Source: Labilithrix sp. (lineage in GTDB: Bacteria > Myxococcota_A > Polyangia > Polyangiales > Polyangiaceae). Taken from it: a stretch of DNA of 64,000 nucleotides. The position numbers and the translations under genes were made by a program. The stretch lies in contig JAHBWD010000005.1 of assembly GCA_019637175.1 (NCBI GenBank), positions 158,131 through 222,130 on the forward strand. Reading direction: 5' to 3'. Numbering within the stretch: the first letter of the stretch is position 1; each line of letters starts with the position of its first letter. Below are positions 1-10,413 of the stretch, piece by piece. The notes under the pieces were generated by a model. It saw only the letters and a program-made list of their open reading frames with translations, was not told where the DNA came from and did not search any database.

Positions 1-1047
1 CTGACCGCGCGCGAGATCGCATTGCGTGCCGCAGCCGCCGCAGTTCCGCGGGTCTTTGTTGATCTCGACCTCGCAGCCGTCGCTCGCGCGCCCGTTGCAG
101 TCGGCGAACCCCTTGTAACAGAGGTAGCCGCACGTGCCTCCGTTGCAGGTCGGCGTTCCGTTTCCATCGGCCGCGCCCGGGCAACCGTTCCCGCACGCGC
201 CGCAGTTGCTCGGGTCGACGCTCAGGTCGACGCAACTGTTGAAGCAGCGCGTGGTGCCGGGAGGGCAGAGGCACTGGCCGTTGACGCACTCCTGGTTGGC
301 TTCACACGCACGACCGCAGCCGCCGCAGTTCAGCGGATCCGTCCGCTCGTCGGCCTCGCATCCGTCGGCGCAGAGGTCTCCGTTGCAGTTGCTGAAGTGT
401 TCGGCGCACGTGAGCGCGCACCCGCCGCCCGCGCACCCCCACGTGGTGTTCGCCGGCTGAACGCCGGGTCCGCACGTCCACGCAGGGTCGGCGTACGGAG
501 GCGCGACGCACGTCGCGTTGCACCCGCCGCAGCTCTCGTTGTCGGAGCTCGTGTTCTTGCATTCGGTTCCGCACCGCGTGAAGCCGGCCGGGCAACCGCA
601 CGCGCCTCGCCAGCAGATCTCGCCGGCTTCGCAGGCGAGGCCGCATCCACCGCAATTGGCGGGGTCGCTTCCGGTGTCGACCTCGCAGCCGTCGTACGCG
701 AGGAGGTTGCAGTCGGCGGAGAACGCTTTGCACGCGTAGACGCACTTGCCTCCGCTGCACAGGGAGGTCGCGTGGAGCGCCGCGCTCGGAACGGGGCACC
801 CGTTCCCGCACGCGCCGCAGTTGTCGATGTCACGGCTCGTGTCGGTCGCGCAGAGGCCCGCGCCTCGACAGCTCGCCCACGGAGGAGGGCAGGCCGTATC
901 GACGCACGCCGAGAGCGGCGCGGGCGTCGCGTTCTCGAGCGCCGGACCGGGATCCTCCCCGGCCGAGTCCGATCGTGCGCACGACGCCTGAAGCGCCAAG
1001 AAGAGACCGGCCGAAGCGACGATGGAGCAGCGGAGCAAAGCGTTCAT
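1..1047 (-). CDS. Cys-rich repeat lipoprotein, 3' end beyond window
   Basis: Open for 349 codons from ATG at 1047 to the window edge, so the C-terminus is missing. The N-terminus is a signal peptide ending ...LQASCARS with a poor lipobox (Gln at -3). The rest is a string of Cys/Gly modules of the form 'DP.NCGGCG..C', each preceded by a 'DGCE' or similar turn and separated by about 40 residues. Proteins of this kind are common surface or secreted proteins in myxobacteria and are often misnamed in databases. No catalytic motif is visible; disulfide-stabilised exported repeats are the likely role. The plus-strand ORFs over this region are Ala/Arg-rich shadows. Confidence 0.75.
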   Translation of the reverse strand, partial: MNALLRCSIVASAGLFLALQASCARSDSAGEDPGPALENATPAPLSACVDTACPPPWASCRGAGLCATDTSRDIDNCGACGNGCPVPSAALHATSLCSGGKCVYACKAFSADCNLLAYDGCEVDTGSDPANCGGCGLACEAGEICWRGACGCPAGFTRCGTECKNTSSDNESCGGCNATCVAPPYADPAWTCGPGVQPANTTWGCAGGGCALTCAEHFSNCNGDLCADGCEADERTDPLNCGGCGRACEANQECVNGQCLCPPGTTRCFNSCVDLSVDPSNCGACGNGCPGAADGNGTPTCNGGTCGYLCYKGFADCNGRASDGCEVEINKDPRNCGGCGTQCDLARGQ

Positions 1048-1289
1048 TCGTTCGCGGCCACGGCGTCTGCAAGAGGTGGGCCCAAGGCCGCGTGCCCGTT
1101 CCGACCCTTCGTTTCTCACATCGAACGCCTCTCGGCTAGAGAGCTGCCAGAGACCTGACGCCCGCGCGATGCCTTTTGCACACCCCTCACGAGGTCCGCG
1201 GCGAACGCGTCGGCGCCACGCGCGGGAGCGCCGTCTTCCTCGCGGTTTTGCGTGTGCGAGCGGGCGGCGACGTGCAAAGCTTCGTCGTG

Positions 1290-2426
1290 ATGCGCCTCTC
1301 GATCTTCTTGCTTGGATCCATGATGGTCGCGGCGTCGGGGGTTGCGGCGGGCTGCGTCGGCGAGGGCCCTCGCGACACCCCGGCTCCCGAAGCGGACGGC
1401 GCGGCGCCCTGCACCGGAGCAGGCTGCGTCGACGGCGGCGGGCCCCCCGTCACGGACGACTCGGGCAGCCCTGTCGACGCGGGCGCCGACACGTCGCCGC
1501 CGGCGTGCACCAAGATCCAGGTCACGACCCTCGCGGGCAGCGTGGAGGGCAACGCGAACGGCGCGGGGAACGTCGCCACGTTCAAGGGCCCCGAAGGCAT
1601 CACGGTCGATCCCAGCACGGGGACGCTCTTCGTCGCGGACACGGGCAACGGCCTCGTGAGGAAGGTGCTCTTCGACGGCACGACGAGCACGTACTCGACC
1701 ACCGCGGGTGTGAGCGGCGCCTGGATCGCGCCGCGGCACGCGAGCTTTCCGGCCGCGTTCAACACCCTCTACATCTCCGACTACGGGCACGACCAGGTCT
1801 ACTCGGTCTCGAGCGACGGAACGGCCTCGAGCGCGTTCGGTCTGGGCTCGCTCAAGGCCTTCGCGGTCCAGCCCACGACGCTCCAGATGTACGTGGTCGG
1901 CGCGACGCGCGTCGCGAGGTGGCTCGCGAGCGGAGGATTCGAGGCGACGACCTTCAGCGGCACCTTCACCGGCGGCTTCGTGGACGGCGCCGCCGCCAGC
2001 GCGAGATACGAAAACCTCCTCGACCTCGCGTTCGACGGCGAGACGAACCTCTACGTCGTCGACCAGGGAAATCACCGCATTCGCAAGGTGACCGTCACCG
2101 CCGGCGCGAACTACGGCGACGTCGCCACGATCGCCGGATCGGCGACGGCCGGCCACGTCGACGGAGCCGGCGCGGCGGCACGGTTCGAAGGACCGCACGG
2201 CTTCGCCATCGACCCGACGACGCACCTCATGTACGTCGCCGACGGCGCGACGATCCGCGTCGTGACCCCGGCGGGTGAGGTGTCCACGCTCGTCGGCTCG
2301 ACCTCCGCCCACGCCGACGGCGACGGCTGCAACGCCAAGTTCATCAACGCGCGGAGCATCGCGAAGTTCGCGAACGAGCTGTTCGTCGTCGACGTCAATC
2401 GCATCCGCAAGATCGCGCTCAACTGA
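1290..2426 (+). CDS. NHL-repeat beta-propeller lipoprotein
   Basis: 378 aa. ATG at 1290 is chosen because it begins a clean lipoprotein signal (MRLSIFLLG...GVAAGC); the open frame extends upstream but that part has no signal character. A disordered Pro/Gly/Asp stretch follows (about 25-75). Then come NHL-type blades with the pattern 'G...DG.GAAARF..P.G.A.D..T..LYVAD..N..IRKV'; four are easily seen, two degenerate. NHL propellers are protein- or glycan-binding scaffolds rather than enzymes. It stands alone, divergent from the Cys-rich lipoprotein and followed by a possible terminator. Exact ligand unknown. Confidence 0.85.
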   Translation: MRLSIFLLGSMMVAASGVAAGCVGEGPRDTPAPEADGAAPCTGAGCVDGGGPPVTDDSGSPVDAGADTSPPACTKIQVTTLAGSVEGNANGAGNVATFKGPEGITVDPSTGTLFVADTGNGLVRKVLFDGTTSTYSTTAGVSGAWIAPRHASFPAAFNTLYISDYGHDQVYSVSSDGTASSAFGLGSLKAFAVQPTTLQMYVVGATRVARWLASGGFEATTFSGTFTGGFVDGAAASARYENLLDLAFDGETNLYVVDQGNHRIRKVTVTAGANYGDVATIAGSATAGHVDGAGAAARFEGPHGFAIDPTTHLMYVADGATIRVVTPAGEVSTLVGSTSAHADGDGCNAKFINARSIAKFANELFVVDVNRIRKIALN

Positions 2427-2510
2427 GCCCGCGTGCTTCGCGCTCGCGGCTTCGGGCGTGTGAGCCAGCGGCCGGTGACGGCGAAAACGGTGAAACGGTG
2501 ATCGCGAGAG

Positions 2511-2547
2511 CGCCTCGATCTAGGCGGCGCCGCGCGCGATTTTTTTT
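2511..2547 (+). terminator. possible intrinsic terminator / AT-rich promoter segment
   Basis: A 5-bp stem (2511-2515 with 2522-2526, 6-nt loop) and a G+C-rich palindrome (2524-2533) are followed by eight T residues at 2540-2547, very unusual in this DNA. It lies between the NHL gene and the operon starting at 2592. It could end the first transcript, or the AT-rich tract (2539-2560) could be a promoter element of the operon. The stem is weak, so the call is tentative. Confidence 0.35.
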
Positions 2548-2591
2548 CGATTGAATTTCGTCTGCGGCTCTCCGAGGATGATCCTAGGAAA

Positions 2592-4730
2592 ATGCGCGCA
2601 AAGTACTCGTTGGCCGCTCTCGCGCTCGCGACGGTCCTGGTTGCTGCGTGCTCCGACGATGACCCGGGCGAGGCGCCGATCCCAGATCGCGCCGATTCGG
2701 GCTTCGATCTGGGCGTCCACGCGTTCGCGTTCGAGAACTTCGCCGAGGGGTACGCCGACTCGCGGATGACGCCGGCGCTCGTCGCGCGAATGTTCGGCGA
2801 CGACGTCTGCGTGACGAAGACACCCGACTGCCAGCTCACGTCGGCGGCGCGCCTCTGGATGAACAAGCTCAACACCGCGATGGACGGCGGGCGCTGCGAA
2901 GGCTTCGCGGTGCTCTCGTCCCTCTTCTACATCGGCGGTCTCGACCCCAAGGCGTTCGGCGCCCCGAGGGCGCGCGATCTCTCGCTCGAGAGCAACGTGC
3001 CGCTCCAAGAGGAGCTCGCGTACTGGTTCGCGACGCAAGGCGTGCACGACGCGGCGAAGATCCAGAAGCTCGGCGCGAAGGACGCGCTCCGGCTCCTCGG
3101 AAGCGTCCTCAAGCCCGGTGCGACGGAGGCGTACCGCATCGGGCTCGTGCGCAAGACGAAGCGCGGCATCAGCGGCGGGCACGCCGTCACGCCGATCCGC
3201 TACGCGCTCGGCAGCCGCCCTGGGCTCTACATCGTGCACGTCTACGACAACAACTTCCCCGACGAGGATCGAACGATGACGATCGACCTCGACAAGGGCC
3301 GCTGGGAGTACCGCGCATCGACGAACCCGGAGGAGGAGAGCGCCCTCTACTACGGCGACGCCACGAACCAGAACCCCTTGTATTTTGCACCGATCAAGAC
3401 GCGGCTCGGGAAGCTGGCGTTCCCGTTCGGCAAGGACGCGGCGCAGACGACCACCACGTTCCAGGGCGCGATCGGGGGGACGGCGCGCGACGACAGCGGC
3501 AACGCGGGAGGCTTCGACGCCGACGGCAACCTCGTCGAGACAGGCCGCGGCGACGTGTCGCCGTCGTTCTCGGCGCTGGACACGTGGAACGGCTCACCGG
3601 CCTTCGACGTCTTCCTGCCACCCGGCAAGAGCACGATCGATCTCCGCGTGGGTGACGGCACGCTCGAGGGACACGTCATGCAAGCGGGGCCCGGGTACAC
3701 CGTCTCCGCCTCGAAGCTCTCCGTCGGCGGACCGGGCGACACGCTCACGGTGAGCGCCGACGGTCGCCAGACGATCTACGACAACCGATCGGGCACCGCG
3801 CTCACCCTGCGGAGCTCGGTGCTCGCCGCCGACCGTACGAGCCTCGATCTCGAGGTCGTCGTGCCGCGCGGCAGCACCAAGCTGACCACGGACGTCGACC
3901 CGAGCACGGGCACGATCAAGATCGTCTCGAGCGGAACCGCCGGCAGCGAGATCACGATCAGCGTCGCTCACGGCGACAACGCCGGTACGGTCGTCGTCGC
4001 CGGCGGCGATACGGCCGAGATCACGATCGACGCGAAGCCCCTCGACTCCGGAGGACCTCTCGTCGTGAGCCAGCCGAACGGCCCGCCCGCACCGACGTGC
4101 AGCGACGGCGTCGCCAACGGCACCGAGACGGACGTCGACTGCGGCGGCAGCTGCGCGACCCGATGCGCGCGCGGCAAGCTCTGCCAAGCTTCGACCGACT
4201 GCGTGAACGGCACGATCTGCGAGAACGGCCGCTGCCTCGGCCCCGATCGATTCGTGTTCGTCTCGACCGCGACGACGACCGGCGCGATGGGCGGCCTCGC
4301 CGGCGCCGACGCCCTCTGCCAGGCGGCGGGCGCTGCGCTCGGCGGCACGTTCAAGGCGTTCCTCTCCGACCAGACGACGAGCGCAGCGGCTCGCATCGGT
4401 CGCGGCACCGCACGCTACGTCCTCCCCGACGGCACGACCGTCGTCGCGAGCGACGCGAGCACGTTCTTCTCGCCCGCCCACGCCGCCGGCATCACCCAGA
4501 GCGCGACCGGCGCGAACGTCGGGAGCGTCGAGGTGTGGACGGGATCCCAAGGCAACGCCGAGAGCGACGGCACGGGCGCTTGCGCGAACTGGACGGCGAC
4601 CCCCGACACCTCCTCGTACGCCGGGCTCAGCACGGCGACGGGAGAGCCATGGCTCAGCGCTCGCCTCGCACCCTGCAGCGAAGCGAAGCGCCTCTACTGC
4701 GTACAGGAAGGACCGGTCCCGGCTCCATGA
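2592..4730 (+). CDS. lipoprotein: papain-like fold region plus DUF1554 C-terminal domain
   Basis: 712 aa, first gene of a four-gene overlapping operon. Signal peptide with lipobox VAAC (Cys20). The N-terminal 230 residues carry Cys102 in '[10 protein letters not shown]', His197 in 'GGHAVTP' and Asp219/Asn220 in 'VYDNNFP', the order and spacing of a papain/transglutaminase-like Cys-His-Asp/Asn site. The middle (about 290-480) is beta-rich with no recognised motif. A short Cys cluster of the myxobacterial type '[14 protein letters not shown]' (about 500-550) precedes a C-terminal DUF1554-like domain ('[20 protein letters not shown]' to the last Cys), a collagen-endostatin-like module found in secreted bacterial proteins. 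The peptidase idea is inference; it could be a catalytically dead binding fold. Its stop overlaps the next start (ATGA). Confidence 0.8.
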   Translation: MRAKYSLAALALATVLVAACSDDDPGEAPIPDRADSGFDLGVHAFAFENFAEGYADSRMTPALVARMFGDDVCVTKTPDCQLTSAARLWMNKLNTAMDGGRCEGFAVLSSLFYIGGLDPKAFGAPRARDLSLESNVPLQEELAYWFATQGVHDAAKIQKLGAKDALRLLGSVLKPGATEAYRIGLVRKTKRGISGGHAVTPIRYALGSRPGLYIVHVYDNNFPDEDRTMTIDLDKGRWEYRASTNPEEESALYYGDATNQNPLYFAPIKTRLGKLAFPFGKDAAQTTTTFQGAIGGTARDDSGNAGGFDADGNLVETGRGDVSPSFSALDTWNGSPAFDVFLPPGKSTIDLRVGDGTLEGHVMQAGPGYTVSASKLSVGGPGDTLTVSADGRQTIYDNRSGTALTLRSSVLAADRTSLDLEVVVPRGSTKLTTDVDPSTGTIKIVSSGTAGSEITISVAHGDNAGTVVVAGGDTAEITIDAKPLDSGGPLVVSQPNGPPAPTCSDGVANGTETDVDCGGSCATRCARGKLCQASTDCVNGTICENGRCLGPDRFVFVSTATTTGAMGGLAGADALCQAAGAALGGTFKAFLSDQTTSAAARIGRGTARYVLPDGTTVVASDASTFFSPAHAAGITQSATGANVGSVEVWTGSQGNAESDGTGACANWTATPDTSSYAGLSTATGEPWLSARLAPCSEAKRLYCVQEGPVPAP

Positions 4731-7700
4731 AGACCACGCTCCGCGCGCTCGTCGTCGTCGTCGCGCCCGTCCTCGTCCTGAGCAGCGCTTGCGCGAGCGA
4801 GAGCCCGCCGCCCTCGAACGACGACGAGCCCGTCTTCAACGGCATCGACAAGACGCTCTCGTGCGGCTCCGGCCAGGTCGGATGGGATTTCTCCACCGGC
4901 GGTTCGTCGATCGACAACGTCCAGGGCTCCGCGCGCTCCGGCATCCAGGTCGAGGTCGCGTCTTATGGGTTGAACTGCAACCCCGGCCTCCTCGCCAACG
5001 CGACGAGCGCGGTCCAGGCGCAGTGCAACGGCTCGACGGTGTGCAACTTCACGCCGGGCTTCAGCTACGACCCGGCGAAGAACTGCGCGAAGAACTTCGA
5101 CGTCACGTGGAAGTGCGGCGTCGACAGCGTGCCGTACACGATTCGCGTCGACGGCGAATCCGGCGGCAAGCCGGTGAGCCTGAAGTGCGGGCCGCAGCTC
5201 ACGGTCCAGACCGCGACCTACGGCAAGAACTGCGGTATCGCCGCGGGAACGCACAGCGCGCAGCTGAAGGCGAAGTGCGACGGCACGCGCTTCTGCCAGT
5301 ACAAGGTCGAAGGCCTCGGCGATCCGAAGGTCGGCTGCGCGAAGGACTACGACGCGACGTGGTCGTGCGGCGAGAACCCCGTCGCCTCGTCGGCCAAGGT
5401 GAACGCCGAGGCGGGCGGGAAGACGATCACCCTCTCGTGCGATCCGTACTACCCGATTCGCCTGAAGTCGGCGAGCTACGGCGGCAACTGCGGCGTCAAC
5501 CCGACGTCGTTCTCGAAGCCGCTCTCCGACCTCTCGGCCGCGTGCAACGACAAGCAGGAGTGCACGTACACCGTCGATACGCGCAAGCTCGGCGATCCGA
5601 AGTACGGCTGCGCGAAGGACTTCGTCGCGACCTACACGTGCGCGGACTTTCCGCGGGAGTACACCGTCGCGGCGACCGCCGAAGCGAACGGCAAGGCGCT
5701 GAAGCTCTCGTGCGTCGGCGCCGACGGCCAAAATCCGCCGCCCGCCGCGAAGTACCCGACGGGGGCGCGCGCGTGCATCCCGGCGCAGTGCGCCTGGAAC
5801 CAGAAGCGCGACGCGGCCATGAGCTGCGTTCCCGATCCTTCGAAGCAGCTCATCACGAGCGGCGCGATCTACGCGGCGGGCATGATCGACCCACGCACGA
5901 ACGCCGAGCCGCTCCAGGCGGGCACCAACATCGTCGCGCTGAAGGCGAACAGACCCTACAAGCTGCGCGTCGACACCGACCTCGAGGGACCGGCCGGTGT
6001 TCGCCCGCGGATGGTGCCGTGGTTCACGAAGCAGTTTCGGAATCCGAAGACCGGCGAGGTCGCCGAGGGCTTCCTCTGCACCCTCTCGCCGGTCGAGCTC
6101 TACAAAGAGACCGGCGACCGGAAGCGCGTGAAGGTGACCGCCGACGCCGCGATCGTTCCGACCGCCTGCTTCGACGCGCGCGCGAACCCGTGGGCCGACG
6201 CCGCGAAGCGCCGTGGCGCGAACGAGCAAGACTTCCGGGCCAGCTTCGTCGAGATCACGAACAAGCTTCACTTCTCGATCGATCCCGAAGGGAGCTACGG
6301 CTTCGTCCGCACGGCCGGGCGCACGCCGACGCTCCCGAATCCGCCGGGCTTCTTCTACGACGCTGCCCGCAACTACGTCGACATGATCGCGTTCTACCAG
6401 CAGCGCGAGCTCGTCGACGTCGTCGCCGACGTCGCCGATCGAACGCTCGGCCCCGGATCGAACACGACGACCGCGTTCCGCAACTGGCAGCTCTCGCCGT
6501 CGCAGTCGATCGACGTGGGGCTCACCCTCGCGCGCGTTCCGCAGGGGGCGTACCAGCGGCTCAACTATTTCGACAAGGTCAGGCCGCAGAGCAACATCGA
6601 GATCGCCTACTTCATGTCCGGCGACTGGCCGGACAACCCGTTCTCGCCGACGTCGGCGCAGACGCGCGTCCCGAACACGAGAGCACGCAACCTGCGCGCG
6701 ACCGTGCAGGTCTATCCGTACAACGACGAGGCCGGCGCGATCACGCTCGGCTCGATCCGCCTCGACGAGGCGAACCCGACCGGCGCGCTGCGCACCGCGT
6801 TGATGGATTGGCCCGACGCGATGCGGGACGCGATCTTCGGCAAATGGGGCGGGATCAACTCCGTCGACATGAAGGTCTGCATCGACGCCGACGGGTCGAG
6901 CACGCGCACGAGCCCGACGACGACCGTTCGCGACGGCCCGACGGGCTACGAGCTCAACATCTTCAACAACAACTGCCGCCGGTACACGAACGCGCTCGTC
7001 TTCTCGCGCGACTTCACGAAGCGCGTCCTCGCGCCCGAGACGTCGACGTCGACCGCGTCGTCGACGTCGTCGACGAAGTCCGGCGATTCGAAGAGCGCGT
7101 CGACCCAAGACTCGGGGCAGGAGAAGAGCTGCTCCGACGGCGGCGGGACGCACGCGTGCTCGGCGACGACGCGCGAAGGGAACGCCGCTTCCGGCGACAC
7201 CGGGCGGAGCACGTTCAACGCGGACACGACCGCGAAGCGCGTCGAGACGTCCACGACCGTCACGGCGGGCCCGTCCGGGCACGCCGAAGTGCTCGGCTAC
7301 CAAGTGATCGACGTCGACGACGACGACGACACGCTGACGTTCGACAAGAAGGGCAACCTCTACGACGGCACGCGCTCGCCGATCCGAATCGTGATCAACC
7401 CGAGCTGGGACCTCCTCATCGAGAGCGTGAAGAAGGAGGTGCCGCCGCCCGGGACCGTGAAGAAGGCCTGGGCCGGCGGGCGCATCGGTCTCGGCGTCGG
7501 CATCGAAGGCAAGACGCCGGTGTTCGGCATCGGGTTCGCGACGCTCTCGTTCGCGGTGGCCGCGTCCATCTCGCTCGAGTTCAACATGAAGTGGACGCCC
7601 GCGACCCCGTACCCGTGCACCAACGGCAACCGGACGAAGTGCTTCGGGGTGCTCGCGACGCCGACGACGCAGGCGAACGGTCGAAAGGCGTGTGAATCAC

Positions 7701-8470
7701 GCGGCGGACGCCTCGCGGAGATGATCACCGACGGCGATCGGTCGGGGATCCACGCCGCCGCGCAGGCGGGCCAGAATCACTGGACCGGCGGCCAGCTCAA
7801 CTACTCGTTCAGCGACGTCACCTGCGCGCGCAACCAGTCCTCGCAGGCGTGCAAGAACGCGAGCACGACGAAGTTCGCGTGGCTCGGCTCGAACAAGGAG
7901 TTCGGATCGATCTCCGGCACGGCGGGGAACGCGGTCCTCGATCCCGCGAACACCAAGATCACCGTCGCCGAGAACGGCCTCACGACCCAGGTGCCGATCG
8001 ACTCCGGCGTCGCGTTCACGGGCACGACGAAGGCGATGACGTCGCAGCCGCAATCCTCGGCGTTCCCGCCGATCTGCGAGTTCCTCGGCGCGGCGAAGAC
8101 CGAGTACCAAGAGTGGACGCTGGGCCTCGCCGTCGGCGCCGGCGCCGGCGTGGCGCTCGGCTTCTGCACGCCCAGCTCGGAGATCGGCATCTGCCTCGAA
8201 GGATCGTTCAACTTCGTCGACGTCTCGATCCAGCCGCAGTTCGGTCACCGCGCCTGGACGCTCTACGACGGCGCGGGCTACCGCTACGGCAGGATCGGCT
8301 CCACGTTCGTCGACGTGCCGTTCAACCTCTCGCTCATGACCGGTCAGGTCGCGCTCATCGCCAACTTCCTCTTCTTCTCGACGTCGTGGACCATCGCTCA
8401 GTACGACGGCGTGAAGATGATCGAGAAGTCTCTCCATCGGAGAGACGACACCTTCTGGGAGACCTACTGA
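4727..8470 (+). CDS. giant secreted lectin-like protein (three RBL-like domains, C-type-lectin-like domain)
   Basis: 1247 aa. The start ATG overlaps the upstream stop (ATGA), and the protein begins with a lipoprotein-type signal (...VLSSAC, Cys22). Three repeats at about 44-130, 152-214 and 220-304 share 'A.YG.NC', 'C.G...C.Y', 'GDP..GC.KD' and 'TY.C', the layout of the sea-urchin-egg/rhamnose-binding lectin (Gal_lectin) family; the first lacks the GDP motif. A long unrecognised region follows, with a Ser/Thr-rich linker near 770-790. At about 960-1125 a C-type-lectin-like segment ('[11 protein letters not shown]' to 'PPICEF') appears inserted in a Gly-rich beta domain that resumes after it ('[15 protein letters not shown]'). 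This suggests a surface glycan-binding protein. The sugar specificity cannot be read. Confidence 0.8.
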   Translation: MKTTLRALVVVVAPVLVLSSACASESPPPSNDDEPVFNGIDKTLSCGSGQVGWDFSTGGSSIDNVQGSARSGIQVEVASYGLNCNPGLLANATSAVQAQCNGSTVCNFTPGFSYDPAKNCAKNFDVTWKCGVDSVPYTIRVDGESGGKPVSLKCGPQLTVQTATYGKNCGIAAGTHSAQLKAKCDGTRFCQYKVEGLGDPKVGCAKDYDATWSCGENPVASSAKVNAEAGGKTITLSCDPYYPIRLKSASYGGNCGVNPTSFSKPLSDLSAACNDKQECTYTVDTRKLGDPKYGCAKDFVATYTCADFPREYTVAATAEANGKALKLSCVGADGQNPPPAAKYPTGARACIPAQCAWNQKRDAAMSCVPDPSKQLITSGAIYAAGMIDPRTNAEPLQAGTNIVALKANRPYKLRVDTDLEGPAGVRPRMVPWFTKQFRNPKTGEVAEGFLCTLSPVELYKETGDRKRVKVTADAAIVPTACFDARANPWADAAKRRGANEQDFRASFVEITNKLHFSIDPEGSYGFVRTAGRTPTLPNPPGFFYDAARNYVDMIAFYQQRELVDVVADVADRTLGPGSNTTTAFRNWQLSPSQSIDVGLTLARVPQGAYQRLNYFDKVRPQSNIEIAYFMSGDWPDNPFSPTSAQTRVPNTRARNLRATVQVYPYNDEAGAITLGSIRLDEANPTGALRTALMDWPDAMRDAIFGKWGGINSVDMKVCIDADGSSTRTSPTTTVRDGPTGYELNIFNNNCRRYTNALVFSRDFTKRVLAPETSTSTASSTSSTKSGDSKSASTQDSGQEKSCSDGGGTHACSATTREGNAASGDTGRSTFNADTTAKRVETSTTVTAGPSGHAEVLGYQVIDVDDDDDTLTFDKKGNLYDGTRSPIRIVINPSWDLLIESVKKEVPPPGTVKKAWAGGRIGLGVGIEGKTPVFGIGFATLSFAVAASISLEFNMKWTPATPYPCTNGNRTKCFGVLATPTTQANGRKACESRGGRLAEMITDGDRSGIHAAAQAGQNHWTGGQLNYSFSDVTCARNQSSQACKNASTTKFAWLGSNKEFGSISGTAGNAVLDPANTKITVAENGLTTQVPIDSGVAFTGTTKAMTSQPQSSAFPPICEFLGAAKTEYQEWTLGLAVGAGAGVALGFCTPSSEIGICLEGSFNFVDVSIQPQFGHRAWTLYDGAGYRYGRIGSTFVDVPFNLSLMTGQVALIANFLFFSTSWTIAQYDGVKMIEKSLHRRDDTFWETY

Positions 8471-10413
8471 TGAAGCCGCGCAACCTTGCCGTCGCCGCGT
8501 CCCTCGCGGGTCTCGCGGGAATCGTCGCGCTCCGTCAGGAGCCGAAGCCGGCGCTTCCCGCGAGCGCTCCGCCGGCGTCGCCGCCCGCCCTCGTCGACGC
8601 CCCTCCGGCGCCGGAGTCGGCGATCGATCGCGCGCCGGGCTGTACGTTCGCGCGAGGGGCGACGCTCGGCTACGCGATCGTCGGCACGATGTCGATGAAG
8701 GTCGACGAGGCGAACGGCAAGGTCGATCAACCGCCGTCGCTCGCGCGAACGGTCCGCGTCGTCCTCGACCTGGAGGCGCTCGGCGGCGACGTGCTGCTCG
8801 CGCACTATCGCGAGGTCGACGCGACGTTGACCGCCGAGCAAGGCGATCTCGGCGCGCCGTTCCTCCTGCGGATCGACGCGCGCTGCCAGATCACCGGCTT
8901 CGCGGCGCTCGATCCGACGAACGTGCGCGAGGCCCGGGCGCAGCAGGCCATGGCGTACAACCTCGCGTGGAGCTGGCCGAAGGGAACCGAGACGCGTGAC
9001 GGCGCGAACGACTACGGGGAGTTTCGCGCGACCTACACGGACGTGAGCGGCGCGCGACCGCGCATTCAGCGCACGATCGACGCGTACTCGCGCGTTTGGT
9101 CCGACGATTGGGACTTCAGCGGCTTCGCCGACGACGCGCCGCCGGCGCCTCGCAAGGAGAGGAAGCCGCTCGCGAGCACCATGACGATCGAGGCGGGCGC
9201 CGGTCCGTGGTTCGCCTCGCTCGAAGGGAGTGAGCGTCTCCGACTCGGCGGCGCCGAGGTCACGGGCACGGTTCGCGCGACGAGCGTGCCGGCCGCCGAT
9301 CTCGGAGCCTTTCCTCACGCCGAGTCGCGGTACGTGTGGCGAGACTTTCTCCACCGGCGGACGAAGCCGAAGAGCGCCGTCCCGCTCACGGCCCGCGATC
9401 AGAAGGAGATCGCGGAGGTCCAGAAGCTCCCCCTCGACATCGTGATGGATCGCTACCGCGCGCGGATGGAAGCGGGCGAAGGCATCGTGGACGCCTGGCC
9501 GCACCTGAAGAACTACTTCGTGGCGCGTCCCGAAGCCGCCACCGAGGTCGCCGCGCAGGTCCGCGCGCGCAAGCTCCCTCGAGACGGCGCGCCCGGGGTG
9601 TACATCGCGCTCGGCAAGACGCCGACCTCCCAGGCGCACGACGCGCTCCTCGCGATCAAGAACGACACCGGCGCGGAGCCGATCGATCGTTCGCGCGCGG
9701 CCTTTGCCCTCGTCGGTCGCGACGACGTCGGGATCGAGCTCGCGCAGTCTCTCCACGCGGCGACGCACGACATCGCGACCGGGGCGACGCGCCCCGTCCG
9801 CCTCTACGCGCGGCACGCCGCGCTCGCGCTGGGCATGATGGGGAGCCTGAAGGCCGAAGACACCGCGATCGTGGCCGAGGTGCACGCCGCGGTGAAGGAC
9901 ATCCTCGCGAACGGCCGTTCGGCGACGACGCTCCGCCCCGCGTTCGGCACGGTGGCCAACCTCGGCGATGCGTCGCTCCTCTCGGTCGTCGTGCCCTACA
10001 CGCGCCACGCCGACGCCGACGTTCGACGCGCGGCGACGATCTCGATCCGTCGCATGCCGCCGAGCGCGACGCTCGCGCTCTCGGTCGACTGGCTGCGCGC
10101 CGAGCCCGATCCCGACGTGCGTCGCGATCTCTGGCACACGATCCGGCTCCAGCACCTCGACGCGCGGCAGGTCGTCGATCGCGCGCTCGTCGCGAGGGCG
10201 ATCGCCGAGCTCGAGAAGCAGCCGCTCGCGCTGACGCGGCAGTCGCTGGTTCACGTCCTCGGCGAGGCGAAGGATCGATATCCGGAAGCGAAGGGGGCCC
10301 TCCTCGCGGCCGTCCCGCGAGAGCTCGCGGTGCAGAACGAGGGCATCTTCGAGCTGCTCCTTCAGTACCTGAGCGGTGACGAGGTCGCTCCGCTCATGGG
10401 GAGGCCGCGATGA
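8470..10413 (+). CDS. exported HEAT-repeat protein with beta-rich N-terminal domain
   Basis: 647 aa. The start shares one base with the previous stop (TGATG). An N-terminal hydrophobic segment (about 6-21) serves as signal peptide or anchor; no lipobox Cys. Residues about 55-300 are beta-rich. From about 330 on there are paired amphipathic helices with HEAT/armadillo character ('RLYARHAALALGMMG', 'VRRAATISIRRMP', 'DVRRDLWHTIRL'). A beta-sheet domain followed by a helical solenoid is the layout of the vitellogenin/lipoprotein N-terminal module, so lipid or lipoprotein handling is a hypothesis only. Its position inside the lectin operon points to a shared cell-surface or secreted complex. Confidence 0.7.
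   Translation: MKPRNLAVAASLAGLAGIVALRQEPKPALPASAPPASPPALVDAPPAPESAIDRAPGCTFARGATLGYAIVGTMSMKVDEANGKVDQPPSLARTVRVVLDLEALGGDVLLAHYREVDATLTAEQGDLGAPFLLRIDARCQITGFAALDPTNVREARAQQAMAYNLAWSWPKGTETRDGANDYGEFRATYTDVSGARPRIQRTIDAYSRVWSDDWDFSGFADDAPPAPRKERKPLASTMTIEAGAGPWFASLEGSERLRLGGAEVTGTVRATSVPAADLGAFPHAESRYVWRDFLHRRTKPKSAVPLTARDQKEIAEVQKLPLDIVMDRYRARMEAGEGIVDAWPHLKNYFVARPEAATEVAAQVRARKLPRDGAPGVYIALGKTPTSQAHDALLAIKNDTGAEPIDRSRAAFALVGRDDVGIELAQSLHAATHDIATGATRPVRLYARHAALALGMMGSLKAEDTAIVAEVHAAVKDILANGRSATTLRPAFGTVANLGDASLLSVVVPYTRHADADVRRAATISIRRMPPSATLALSVDWLRAEPDPDVRRDLWHTIRLQHLDARQVVDRALVARAIAELEKQPLALTRQSLVHVLGEAKDRYPEAKGALLAAVPRELAVQNEGIFELLLQYLSGDEVAPLMGRPR

Noticed and set aside
22..1158. Plus-strand 378-codon ORF opposite the Cys-rich gene
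   Set aside because: Ala/Arg/Val-rich with no pattern; the minus strand encodes a clear signal peptide and Cys repeats.
4694..7303. 869-codon minus-strand ORF under the lectin gene
   Set aside because: Arg/Val/Ala composition typical of antisense frames; no start signal.
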